Source: an uncultured Eubacteriales bacterium
Lineage (GTDB): Bacteria > Bacillota > Clostridia > Oscillospirales > CAG-272
Length of the DNA: 31,616 nt
NCBI GenBank assembly: GCA_900544985.1
Contig: UQXK01000018.1
Span: 1 to 31,616, forward strand
Direction of reading: 5' to 3'
Both the position numbers and the translations under genes were made by a program. The notes beneath the pieces are model-generated. The model searched no databases and had not been told where the DNA came from. It was given only the letters and a program-made list of their open reading frames with translations. Below are positions 6,999-15,260 of the stretch, piece after piece; the first letter of the stretch is position 1, and every line of letters begins with the position of its first letter.

Positions 6999-7898
6999 TT
7001 ACAACATGATAATTTCTTCAAAGGAAAGTTCTTTATGAAAAGCGCGATTTACGGCATAACCTATAAGTCTTGAAAGCCTTGTACTGAGTTCGTCTATCTC
7101 CTTCGGGCAGACGAAAAGCCCCGAATATCCGTTTAAAAGCTCCGCCTTATCCTCCCCTATCGCGTCGCGGACAAGCGTTGCCGTATCCACAACGGTAGGG
7201 ATTCCGATAGCGACGACGGGAACTCCCAATGTTTCCTTATCTATAAAGCGCTTTGCATTCCCCACTCCCGAACCGGGAGATATCCCCGCAGAGCATATTT
7301 GAAGTGTTTTGCAAAGTCTTGATGTTTCCCTTGCCGCAAGAGCGTCTACCGCTATGACTATATCAGGTTTTGCCTCTTTTACGACGGACAGAAGTATATC
7401 CGATGAATCAAGTCCCGTAACGGCGCCGACTCCCGGAAGAAACGCACATATATCAAAAAGCCCCGTCTTTTCGAAAAGCGCGCTGTCGCTGTTTTTGAGG
7501 TGCCTTGTCACCAGAACGTTTTTTACGCTTTCTGGTCCTATGCAGTCAGGCGTCATCTTCTCATTTCCGAGTCCGCAGACGAGCACGCTCTCTATTTTAT
7601 CCGTAAGCCCGCGGCAAACTGAGAGAATCTCCCTTGCGCACACATCGCAAAGGGAAGAAAATTCCTCGAATCCCAGATTCATTACATCGGGAAAAGAGAC
7701 CGTTACATACTTTCCTTTTTTGCGCCCTATCTCGCGCTCTCCGTTTTCGTTTATAACGTCTATAACGCTTATACCGGCAATTCCGTCGGTTCTCTCCGAG
7801 TATTTTATACCGTCAATATCGCCTTTATGGGTTTTGGAATATCTCTCCATCACCGCTTCTCTTGCCTCCACTGCAAGATCAGTCACCGCTTTAAACAT
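6999..7898 (-). CDS. gpr: Germination protease GPR
   Basis: A 299-residue spore endopeptidase that degrades small acid-soluble proteins during germination. Matching features are TDLAVEAREA (6-15, the usual N-terminal processing region), and GLGNEKMTPDCIGP with D118. Others are PGVGAVTGLDSSDI, VIAVDALAAR with D185, and SPGSGVGNAKRF followed by TLGVPVVAIGIPTVVD. D118 and D185 correspond to the two essential aspartates of the aspartic-protease-like site. Only five residues precede TDLAVE, so the propeptide is much shorter than in Bacillus. The mRNA leader is squeezed against a terminator (7901-7946), and a possible forespore promoter lies inside it. spoIIP follows after 60 nt. Confidence 0.93.
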   Translation of the reverse strand: MFKAVTDLAVEAREAVMERYSKTHKGDIDGIKYSERTDGIAGISVIDVINENGEREIGRKKGKYVTVSFPDVMNLGFEEFSSLCDVCAREILSVCRGLTDKIESVLVCGLGNEKMTPDCIGPESVKNVLVTRHLKNSDSALFEKTGLFDICAFLPGVGAVTGLDSSDILLSVVKEAKPDIVIAVDALAARETSRLCKTLQICSAGISPGSGVGNAKRFIDKETLGVPVVAIGIPTVVDTATLVRDAIGEDKAELLNGYSGLFVCPKEIDELSTRLSRLIGYAVNRAFHKELSFEEIIML

Positions 7899-7900
7899 AT

Positions 7901-7946
7901 AAAAAAATCCCCCTTTTCAGGATATTATCCTCGAAAAGGGGGATTT
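7901..7946 (-). terminator. Strong intrinsic terminator of the FAD dehydrogenase gene
   Basis: On the minus strand a 14-bp perfect stem (7946-7933 with 7918-7905) carries an inner AGGA/TCCT extension and is followed by seven T (7907-7901). It lies only 8 nt after the FAD gene stop and 3 nt before the gpr start codon. The 3' arm contains AAAAGGGGG, the only ribosome-binding-site-like sequence for gpr. Confidence 0.85.
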
Positions 7947-7952
7947 ATATTC
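7923..7952 (-). promoter_or_regulatory. Possible sigma-G (forespore) promoter of gpr inside the terminator
   Basis: Minus strand GAATA (7952-7948), 18-nt spacer, GATAATA (7929-7923). The sigma-G consensus is roughly GMATR-N18-CATNMTA, so only the first base of the -10 differs clearly. A start near 7916 would omit the 5' arm of the terminator and expose the gpr ribosome binding site. In Bacillus subtilis gpr is forespore-expressed, which fits. Confidence 0.45.
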
Positions 7953-7953
7953 A

Positions 7954-9351
7954 TTACTTAAAATCGTCTGCAATATATTTTCCCATCATAACGCCCATTA
8001 CAGACGCCATCATAAGACCGCGGGTCCAACCGCTCGAATCGCCGAGACAATGAAGATTTTTTATGTTCGTTCTGAAATGCTCGTCCATCTTTACCCTGTT
8101 GCTGTAAAATTTAAGCTCAGGCGAATAAAGAAGCGTCTCTGTTCCCGCAAAGCCGGGAACTACTATATCGACAGCCTGAATGAAGTTTATTATGTTCGTC
8201 ATCGCGCGGTACGGCATTGCGGCGGTTATGTCTCCCGCCACGGCGTCGGGAAGCGTAGGCTTTATATTTGAACGTGAAAGCTCTTTTTGCCACGTGCGTT
8301 TGCCGTCGAGAATATCCCCGAAACGCTGTACAAGTATGTGCCCGTCGCCGAGCATATTTGTAAGCTCTCCTACCTTTTTGGCATATTCGATAGGTCTGTT
8401 GAAAGGTTCCGTGAAGTTATGCGAACAAAGGATTGCAAGGTTTGTATTTTCGGATTTTAATTCTTTATACGAATGTCCGTTTACAACGGAAAGGTCGTTG
8501 TCGTAATTTTCCTGACTGACAAATCCGCCCGGATTTTGGCAAAAAGTACGCACCTTGTCTTTAAAAGGCTTCGGATATCCGATAAGCTTCGATTCATAAA
8601 GAACGTTGTTGACCTTCTCCATTATCTCGTTTCTCACTTCGACGCGGACACCTATATCGACAGTTCCCGGTACATGGAGAACGGAATGCGCCTCACAGAC
8701 CTTTTCAAGCCAGTCGGCTCCGCGGCGTCCCGTCGCGACAACTGTATGAGAAGCAAACACCTCTTCTTCTCTTCCGGATATCTTTGCTTTTATTCCTATA
8801 CATTCGCCGTCTTTTATTATTAAATCAAGACATTCGGAATTAAAATATATTTCAACCCCGTTTGACAGCAAATACTGCTCGATGGAATAATATATCTCCT
8901 GAGCCTTTTCCGTTCCGAGATGTCTTATGGGGCAATCCACAAGTTTAAGTCCCGCGCATATGGCTCTCTTGCGTATCTCTTTTATCTCTTCCGTATGCCC
9001 GATTCCCTCTATATGCGTATCCGCGCCGAATTCAAGATAGATATTATCCGTGTACTCTATCATGCTCTGCGCGCGTTCCTCGCCTATAAGAGAAGGAAGA
9101 TCTCCGCCGACATCGGAGGAAAGAGAGAGTTTTCCGTCGGAGAAAGCGCCCGCACCCGAAAATCCCGTCGTTATGTGGCACGGTTTGCAGGAAAGACATT
9201 TTTTCGTCTTTGCCTTCGGGCATTTTCTGTTTTCTATCGCACAACCTTTTTCCAAAATCGATATCTTCCCGCCGTAATTGTTCTTTATAAGTTCAAGAGC
9301 GGTAAATATTCCGGCGGGTCCCGCTCCGACTATCAGAATATCGGTTTTCAT
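7954..9351 (-). CDS. FAD-dependent dehydrogenase (COG2509-like)
   Basis: A 465-residue cytosolic flavoprotein. The N-terminal dinucleotide-binding motif is GAGPAG (9-14), followed by E34 at the end of strand 2. A cysteine-rich stretch (C37, C44, C52, C55, C58) precedes FSGAGAFSDGKLSL (64-77), a hallmark of this poorly characterised dehydrogenase family. The second FAD motif is near VVATGRRGADWL, and the C-terminus contains LGDSSGWTRGLMMASVMG. The physiological substrate is unknown. It is 23 nt downstream of the DUF624 gene, probably in one transcript with it and with DUF4364, and ends at a strong terminator. Confidence 0.85.
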   Translation of the reverse strand: MKTDILIVGAGPAGIFTALELIKNNYGGKISILEKGCAIENRKCPKAKTKKCLSCKPCHITTGFSGAGAFSDGKLSLSSDVGGDLPSLIGEERAQSMIEYTDNIYLEFGADTHIEGIGHTEEIKEIRKRAICAGLKLVDCPIRHLGTEKAQEIYYSIEQYLLSNGVEIYFNSECLDLIIKDGECIGIKAKISGREEEVFASHTVVATGRRGADWLEKVCEAHSVLHVPGTVDIGVRVEVRNEIMEKVNNVLYESKLIGYPKPFKDKVRTFCQNPGGFVSQENYDNDLSVVNGHSYKELKSENTNLAILCSHNFTEPFNRPIEYAKKVGELTNMLGDGHILVQRFGDILDGKRTWQKELSRSNIKPTLPDAVAGDITAAMPYRAMTNIINFIQAVDIVVPGFAGTETLLYSPELKFYSNRVKMDEHFRTNIKNLHCLGDSSGWTRGLMMASVMGVMMGKYIADDFK

Positions 9352-9374
9352 AATTTATATCTCCGCAATAAATT

Positions 9375-10493
9375 TTATTTTTGTGTGTCCTTTTTGTGAG
9401 AACGCATTTCGTTCTCGTCGGTTATATATTCGCCTGCATCGTAATATTCCCCGTCGTCCTCTCCATAACCGCCGGGTTTTCCCGAATGGTGAAGTTCTTC
9501 TTCCTCCGCCTCTTCGTCGTCTCCATCTTCTTTTCTCGTTCCGTCTTTATTGTAGAAAGGATCTATCATATATTTTTTCATATTCGGATACGCAACATAC
9601 GTCGCGATAAACGAAGAACCGCCGAACAGAAGTACAATTCCCATTATTATTCCGAGCGGAGTATAATACATTGCAAAAAGGAACGTTATAAATACAAGCA
9701 CAAGTATTCCGAGAAGCGCAAGGAAATTCTTTCCCAGACAAAGTATCGCAAGAATAAAACTGTTCTTGATCACCTTGAAGAAGTTCATTTCGAATGTGAC
9801 ATTTATCATATACATATAGAAGCGCATGAAATTGTATATTATGAACGTCCCTATCGAACAGAAGAAAAGTATATAGTAATTATTGTAGTTTACCCAGTAA
9901 GAGTATATCGCGAATACATTCGCGCCGAGAACAAGGGCGTCGAGAATGCCCATGGGAAGAGCAGTTTTCCAGTTTCTCTTTATCGTGCCGAAAAAGTCCT
10001 GCCACAGGAATATCGGTTCGCATTTTACAATGTTGCGCATTATATACGCACAGCCGCAGTTTACAAGACCGAATGTTACAAGCACAAGGCACGAAAGCCC
10101 GTATAATATATACGTTATAACGGTATCTGCATAAAATGCCGTCGTGAGCGCGTGTATCCCCGCAAAAGGAAGAAGCGTCGCCACGTCTCCTCCCGCTGTC
10201 GTCATGCCGTAGAAAACGGAAAACAGCTCGCTTGTAGGCGTTACCGTAACATCGCTGAAATTGCCGCTCATAGCGAAAATCAAAAATACAATCGGGAAAT
10301 TTCCGATGATGTAAAACAAATTAAGAGTGACGATGTTTCTGAATTTTCTGCCGAAAAGTTTAAAGAAATTTTTAAAATTATACTTTGTTATAACATCGTT
10401 TTTTCTGACGCCGCGCCCGTTTTTCCCATACATCCAGGAGAAAAGGTTGAACCTGTTTTTCTTCTTTTCCCCGTTTTCGTTTCTGTTATTCAA
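9375..10493 (-). CDS. DUF624 (YesL-like) membrane protein with acidic tail
   Basis: A 372-residue integral membrane protein. The DUF624/YesL core (about 45-315) has six or so hydrophobic segments and the recognisable stretch GCAYIMRNIVKCEPIFLWQDFFGTIKRNWK (not quoted as a motif of known function). YesL-type proteins are often encoded with carbohydrate ABC transporters, but none is here. Beyond the core is a strongly acidic, Gly/Tyr/Asp/Glu-rich tail of about 55 residues ending in SHKKDTQK, absent from short family members. The start is TTG at 10493, with GGAGGG 7 nt upstream. It lies 24 nt after DUF4364. Confidence 0.75.
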   Translation of the reverse strand: MNNRNENGEKKKNRFNLFSWMYGKNGRGVRKNDVITKYNFKNFFKLFGRKFRNIVTLNLFYIIGNFPIVFLIFAMSGNFSDVTVTPTSELFSVFYGMTTAGGDVATLLPFAGIHALTTAFYADTVITYILYGLSCLVLVTFGLVNCGCAYIMRNIVKCEPIFLWQDFFGTIKRNWKTALPMGILDALVLGANVFAIYSYWVNYNNYYILFFCSIGTFIIYNFMRFYMYMINVTFEMNFFKVIKNSFILAILCLGKNFLALLGILVLVFITFLFAMYYTPLGIIMGIVLLFGGSSFIATYVAYPNMKKYMIDPFYNKDGTRKEDGDDEEAEEEELHHSGKPGGYGEDDGEYYDAGEYITDENEMRSHKKDTQK

Positions 10494-10517
10494 GATATCT
10501 CCCTCCGAGTAAAAAAC

Positions 10518-11111
10518 TTATTTATCGGCATCCTCTCCCGATGCCGCGAGGTCGTCGCTCCAACTCTCCGCAAGATAATTTACGTTTCCGGAAAAAAGCG
10601 CCATGACGCCTCTGTAAATAAACTCGCTGCGTTCGTCGTAATTTATCTTCATTTTTTCCGCCTTCTTTCTCGAATCGAGAAGAAGCTTTGTTTCCATATA
10701 TACTCCGTCGGGTCCTTCGACCTTGCAGACAAATGAATATTTGCCGTCCTTTACCGCGTCAACATAAGAGCTTGCGGTAAGGTTTTTCGTTTTAAAAGAA
10801 ATAAGCTGCAAAGCGGATCGCAACGCGTGATTGAGTATTTCGGGAGATATATTGTCCTTCATTGTTTCGGCTATATCTCTTCCCTTTAAGGTGATTCGGA
10901 CAAACTCTTCCCCGCGGTTGTCTTTGCAAAGCTCCAACGCTTTTATTTTTTGAAGTTCGTAAAACTCCTCCATAAAATCGAAGGGATTTACAAATTCGTC
11001 CTGGACCGCGATATCGTGAAGTGTGACAAAATCAATTCTGCTGTCCACCTGCATAAGAAGATACAGTATAAATATCCTTATATCCGATTTTTCGGTCAAT
11101 CTCAAAGCCAT
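10518..11111 (-). CDS. DUF4364 family protein
   Basis: A 197-residue protein of the DUF4364 family, common in Clostridia. The N-terminal part (5-80: KSDIRIFILYLL, IDFVTLHDI, FDFMEEFYELQ, ITLKGRDIAE) looks like a winged-helix DNA-binding domain. The C-terminal half is mixed alpha/beta of unknown role. A transcription-factor-like function is inferred from the fold, not shown. GGAGG lies 11 nt before the ATG. It is the first gene of the minus-strand run towards the FAD dehydrogenase, with a possible promoter at 11147-11175. Confidence 0.8.
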   Translation of the reverse strand: MALRLTEKSDIRIFILYLLMQVDSRIDFVTLHDIAVQDEFVNPFDFMEEFYELQKIKALELCKDNRGEEFVRITLKGRDIAETMKDNISPEILNHALRSALQLISFKTKNLTASSYVDAVKDGKYSFVCKVEGPDGVYMETKLLLDSRKKAEKMKINYDERSEFIYRGVMALFSGNVNYLAESWSDDLAASGEDADK

Positions 11112-11146
11112 ATTTTCGGCATCCTCCCAAGACAGATTTCAATCAA

Positions 11147-11175
11147 TATATATTTTATCATATTTTTTCCGTAAA
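11147..11175 (-). promoter_or_regulatory. Possible promoter of the DUF4364 gene
   Basis: Minus strand TTTACG (11175-11170), 17-nt spacer, TATATA (11152-11147). The region is AT-rich, so chance matches are likely. Confidence 0.42.
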
Positions 11176-11242
11176 GTATATACATTAAAACAAAAATCCG
11201 CCGTTTTTTGCGCATAATAAAAGGATTTATTTATTTTTCTCC

Positions 11243-11271
11243 TTGTCTTTATTCCACGATTGTGTTAGAAT
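11243..11271 (+). promoter_or_regulatory. Promoter of the GH38 mannosidase gene
   Basis: TTGTCT (11243-11248), 17-nt spacer, TAGAAT (11266-11271), giving a leader of about 35 nt. I see no clear operator or catabolite-repression site near it. Confidence 0.55.
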
Positions 11272-11311
11272 AACATCGTAAATTCGTCTTTGACGTAACA
11301 AGAGGTAAAAA

Positions 11312-13810
11312 ATGAAAAAAAATCTGCATCTTATATGTAATGCACACATAGATCCCGTATGGCTTTGGGAAATAGGCGAAGGCATCGCAGAGACGCTTTC
11401 CACGTTCAGAGTCGCTGCGGATTTCTGCGAAGATTACGACGGTTTTGTTTTCTGCCATAACGAAGCAATGCTTTACGAATGGGTGGAAAAGAACGATCCC
11501 GCGCTCTTCAAAAGAATCCAGAAGCTCGTTGCCGCAAAAAAATGGCACATCATGGGCGGTTGGTATATACAGCCAGACTGCAATATGCCCAGCGGTGAAA
11601 GCTTTGTAAGACAGATCCTTCACGGAAGATATTATTTCATGGAAAAATTCGGCGCAGAGCCGAAAACAGCGATAAACTTCGACGCTTTCGGTCATTCGAG
11701 AGGTCTTGTCGCCATAATGAAAAAAGCAGGATTCGATTCATACATTTTCTGCCGTCCCGAACCCGATATGATAGATCTTCCCGCAGAAGATTTCAACTGG
11801 GTCGGTTTCGACGGTTCCAAGATCGCCTGCCACCGCGCTTTCAATTCATATGAATCCCACCGCGGAGAAGCGGATGAAAAGATAAAGGGATACATGGAAA
11901 AGAACCGCGGCAAAAAAGTCGGTCTTGTTCTCTGGGGAATAGGAAATCACGGCGGCGGTCCTTCCAGAATAGACTATGAAAAAATCAAGAAGCTCGACGA
12001 AGAAGAAAAGGAATTTTCTCTTATACACTCCACTCCGGAAGCATATTTTGACGAGCTTCAAAAGACGGGCGAGACGCTTCCCGATTACAGCGGTCTTATG
12101 AATCCGCGTTATACCGGATGCTATACAACTATGTCCCGCATAAAAATGCTCCACAGAAAGCTCGAAAACGAGCTTTACATGACGGAGAAAATGGCGGCGC
12201 ACGCTTCTCTTACAGGGCTTTGCGATTACCCCGCAGAAAAAATTGCCGCAGCGACAAAGGATCTTCTCTTCCTCGAATTCCACGATATTCTTCCTGGATC
12301 CGCAATAGAACCCGTTGAAAAATACGCGTCAAACCTTGCAGGACACGGACTTTCCGAGCTCAACGATATAAAACTTACCTCTTTCCTTGCGCTTTGCCGC
12401 GACAAGAAAAAGGCAGAGGACGGTACGATCCCCGTATTCGTATACAACCCGCATCCTTTCGAAATAGAAAAGACGGTAGAGGTTGAATATCAGCTTCCCG
12501 ACCAGAACAAAAACGCCGCTCTGTTCGCGCTCCCCTCTGTTTATAAAGACGGAGAAAAGATTCCTTCTCAGTGCGAGCACGAGCTTTCAAACTTCAACGT
12601 GGACTGGCGCAAGCACACGGTTTTCGATGCAAAGCTCGCCCCCGGAACAATGACGAGATTCGATATAAAAATTGATCTTATCCCCACACCTGCGGAAAGA
12701 GAAAAACTCGACGGCAAAGTATACACCTTCAAGAACGACCGCATGGAGGTAAGAATAAACCTCAAAACAGGTCTTATCGACAAATACGAAGTTGACGGCC
12801 GCGACTACTTTACGGCAGGCGCGCTCCGCCCGATAGTCGTAGCAGACGACGAAAACTCATGGGCATTCAAAGAGAAGGCATTCCGCAAAGTTATAGGCGA
12901 GTTTACGCTCATGCCCGAAAAACGCGGCACGGCATTCTCCGGTATAACAGACGGTCACACGGAAAAATCCGTCCGCATAATAGAGGACGGAGATATACGC
13001 ACGATAGTAGAGGCAGTATTTGAGTATGAAAGCTCTACAATGTGCCGCAGATATTATCTTTCCAAAAATTCCGCAGAACTCAAAATCACAGACAAAGTTT
13101 ATTGGAACGAAAAGATGAAAATGCTTAAACTTTCCGTTCCCACGACAATAAACGGAGACTTTATAGGTCAGACCGCTTACGGAAGCGAAAATCTTCTTAA
13201 CAACGGCGACGAAATGGTAAGCGACAAGTGGAATATCGTAAAAGACGACATAAAAGCGCTCTCCGTTATCAACTCCGGAACACACGGCTCGGATTACCTC
13301 GGAAACGAGCTCAGAATAACGCTTCTCCGCGCACCGGGCTATTCCGCAGGAAAGAGCGATTTTTCTGTAAGAAAACCGTATATTATGGAGCAGGACAGAT
13401 TTTCTTCGTTCATCGACCAGGGCGAACATGACTTTACATTCGTATTCTCAGCAGGAGAACCGAATGAGAGACTCTCTCACATAGAGCGCGAAGCTTGCGC
13501 ATTCGCGGAAGATCCTATGGCGCTCTCTTTCTTCCCGACAGGCTGCGAAGAGGAAAAAGAAAACTCCATAAAACCGTTTGCAGAGCTTTCCGACGATGTG
13601 ATCGTGCTTTCCGCATTCAAAAAAGCGGAACGCGGCGTAGGCTTCATTCTTCGTCTCTTCAATCCTACAAATAAGGAAAGAACAACAACGCTCACAATGC
13701 CCGCTCTTAAAATCAAGGAAGAATTCCTCCTCGGACCGTATGAGATCGCGACATACCGCATAAATCCCAGAAACAAAGACGTTACAAAAACAACCCTTAT
13801 CGAAAAATAA
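11312..13810 (+). CDS. GH38 alpha-mannosidase
   Basis: An 832-residue glycoside hydrolase family 38 enzyme that cleaves alpha-mannosides by a retaining, metal-dependent mechanism. The expected ligands and nucleophile are visible: H12 and D14 in HIDPVWLWE, D124 in NFDAFGHS (nucleophile and metal ligand), and H324 in EFHDILPGS. The catalytic domain (1-270) is followed by the helical domain (about 275-370) and beta-sandwich domains to the end, the usual order and length. There is no signal peptide, so it should act on imported oligosaccharides. GAGGT lies 7 nt before the ATG. It is alone between its promoter and repeat copy C, which begins at the base after its stop codon. Confidence 0.92.
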   Translation: MKKNLHLICNAHIDPVWLWEIGEGIAETLSTFRVAADFCEDYDGFVFCHNEAMLYEWVEKNDPALFKRIQKLVAAKKWHIMGGWYIQPDCNMPSGESFVRQILHGRYYFMEKFGAEPKTAINFDAFGHSRGLVAIMKKAGFDSYIFCRPEPDMIDLPAEDFNWVGFDGSKIACHRAFNSYESHRGEADEKIKGYMEKNRGKKVGLVLWGIGNHGGGPSRIDYEKIKKLDEEEKEFSLIHSTPEAYFDELQKTGETLPDYSGLMNPRYTGCYTTMSRIKMLHRKLENELYMTEKMAAHASLTGLCDYPAEKIAAATKDLLFLEFHDILPGSAIEPVEKYASNLAGHGLSELNDIKLTSFLALCRDKKKAEDGTIPVFVYNPHPFEIEKTVEVEYQLPDQNKNAALFALPSVYKDGEKIPSQCEHELSNFNVDWRKHTVFDAKLAPGTMTRFDIKIDLIPTPAEREKLDGKVYTFKNDRMEVRINLKTGLIDKYEVDGRDYFTAGALRPIVVADDENSWAFKEKAFRKVIGEFTLMPEKRGTAFSGITDGHTEKSVRIIEDGDIRTIVEAVFEYESSTMCRRYYLSKNSAELKITDKVYWNEKMKMLKLSVPTTINGDFIGQTAYGSENLLNNGDEMVSDKWNIVKDDIKALSVINSGTHGSDYLGNELRITLLRAPGYSAGKSDFSVRKPYIMEQDRFSSFIDQGEHDFTFVFSAGEPNERLSHIEREACAFAEDPMALSFFPTGCEEEKENSIKPFAELSDDVIVLSAFKKAERGVGFILRLFNPTNKERTTTLTMPALKIKEEFLLGPYEIATYRINPRNKDVTKTTLIEK

Positions 13811-14092
13811 CTTACCTTTCTTGAAAGAAAGGTAAGCCAAAGAACTTTCGTCCCGACTACACCACTTTATTTTAGCAAAGCTTTTGAGATTCCAAAGGAC
13901 TTTTCCCGACCTACTTTTCTTTCGGAGAAAAGTAGGCAAAAGAACTTCGCACAAAACACACCACTTCATTTTGGCGAAGCTTTTGAAGTTCTAAGAAACT
14001 TTTCCCGAAAAGTTTCTTGTGTCCGGGTTTGGGGCGGATAGCCCCAACATTCAACGCTTACACAAAAAAAGCACGGCAACGCCGTGCTTTTT
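13811..14092 (-). repeat. Dispersed hairpin repeat, copy C (two terminal palindromes)
   Basis: Reverse orientation relative to copy B. From left: terminal palindrome (12-bp stem 13811-13822 with 13825-13836), a linker (13837-13893), and a half hairpin AAAGGACTTTTCCCGA. Then comes a second palindrome (11-bp stem 13910-13920 with 13926-13936, loop TTCGG) and a second linker (13937-13991). The 12-bp hairpin follows (13993-14004 with 14007-14018), then the TTGGGGC/GCCCCAA hairpin (14029-14035 with 14041-14047), then the terminator. It fills the space between convergent GH38 and prs genes. The doubled palindrome-linker and the half hairpin suggest one copy inserted in another. Confidence 0.85.
14070..14088 (-). 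terminator. Terminator module of repeat copy C, serves prs
   Basis: AGCACGGC (14070-14077), AAC loop, GCCGTGCT (14081-14088). On the minus strand it is followed by TTTTTTT and lies 26 nt after the prs stop. On the plus strand T-rich sequence also follows, so it may be bidirectional. Confidence 0.8.
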
Positions 14093-14114
14093 ATTTTATA
14101 AATTGGAGGATTTT

Positions 14115-15227
14115 TTAATGTTCTCCGCGAACTCTGTCCACGAGAGCATGTATTTTTTTCACGGGGCTGAGAAGCTCGCTCATGGATTCGTCTCTGTTGA
14201 GTCTGTCTATTATGTATGAAACATACTTGCACATATTGACTTCCGAATACCAAGGACGGCTGACTATGGAAGGATCGCGATAGTTGAGGTTTGTAGTAAA
14301 TATCTTATTGATTATACCCTTTTCGTAAGCCTTGTCGAAATTGTCGCAGCCGTTGCAGAAAAGACCGAATGTTGCGAATACGAATATACGTCTCGCCCCC
14401 TTGTCTTTAAGCTTCTCTGCGATATCTATAACGCTGTCGCCGGAGGAGATCATGTCGTCCACTATAACAACATCTCTGCCCTCTACGGAATGACCGAGAA
14501 ATTCATGCGCTTCTATCGGGTTTCTTCCATCCACTATTATGGAATAATTACGGCGTTTATAGAACATTCCAAGCTCTATTCCGAGCATGGAGGAATAATA
14601 CATGGCACGGCTCATACCACCTTCATCAGGCGATACTATCATCATTTCGGAAGGATTGAATTTTATATCCGGATATTCTCTTACGAGCGCTTTAAGCATC
14701 TGATAAGACGTTCTGACATTGTCAAAACCGCTTCTCGGTATAGCGTTCTGAACTCTCGAATCGTGCGCGTCGAACGTAAGTATATTCGATACGCCCATAT
14801 TTACAAGCTCTTGAAGAGCGACCGCACAGTCGAGCGATTCACGCGCATTTCTGCGGTGCTGTCTGCCTTCATAAAGCATCGGCATTATTACCGATATTCT
14901 TCTCGCCTTACCGGAAATAGCGCAGATTATTCTTTTAAGATCCTGGTAATGATCGTCCGGGCTCATAGGGACAAGCTGTCCGTACATCTTGTATTTTACA
15001 CCGTAGTTGAAAACGTCCGCATAGATGTATGTGTCGTGTCCGCGGAGAGTTTCGAGAATAATGCCCTTGCCCTCTCCCGTACCAAAACGCGGGCAATCCG
15101 CCTTTACGATGTAAGATGCGTCCGTGTCGTCGCGCCATTTGTGCAGGTAGTTGTCAACGACTTCAAGAAATTTCTCGCTGCCTTTCATGCCTATGACGCT
15201 CAATTTTCCGTAATATTTGGAATCCAT
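14115..15227 (-). CDS. prs: Ribose-phosphate pyrophosphokinase (PRPP synthetase), clostridial long form
   Basis: A 370-residue PRPP synthetase, making PRPP from ribose 5-phosphate and ATP for nucleotide, His and Trp synthesis. Visible motifs are MPMLYEGRQHRRNARES (115-131, ATP-binding flap equivalent) and FDAHD (152-156). MIVSPDEGGMSR (196-207) and the PRPP-binding loop VVIVDDMISSGDS (253-265) follow. It is about 50 residues longer than the classical enzyme and belongs to the divergent type seen in Clostridia. GGGAGG lies 8 nt before the ATG. The gene starts only 33 nt after the rhamnose-pathway aldolase, with no terminator between, an unusual partner for rhamnose genes. Confidence 0.88.
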   Translation of the reverse strand: MDSKYYGKLSVIGMKGSEKFLEVVDNYLHKWRDDTDASYIVKADCPRFGTGEGKGIILETLRGHDTYIYADVFNYGVKYKMYGQLVPMSPDDHYQDLKRIICAISGKARRISVIMPMLYEGRQHRRNARESLDCAVALQELVNMGVSNILTFDAHDSRVQNAIPRSGFDNVRTSYQMLKALVREYPDIKFNPSEMMIVSPDEGGMSRAMYYSSMLGIELGMFYKRRNYSIIVDGRNPIEAHEFLGHSVEGRDVVIVDDMISSGDSVIDIAEKLKDKGARRIFVFATFGLFCNGCDNFDKAYEKGIINKIFTTNLNYRDPSIVSRPWYSEVNMCKYVSYIIDRLNRDESMSELLSPVKKIHALVDRVRGEH

Positions 15228-15260
15228 AGAAAATCCTCCCTTTTCTTTTCCTTTTATCTT

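Noticed and set aside
13448..14253. Minus-strand open frames with FAKIKWCSRDESSLAYL and TRTQETFREKFLRTSKASPK segments
   Set aside because: They are translations of repeat copy C and the antisense of GH38. The same peptides arise from copies B and D, and no ribosome binding site or codon bias supports them.
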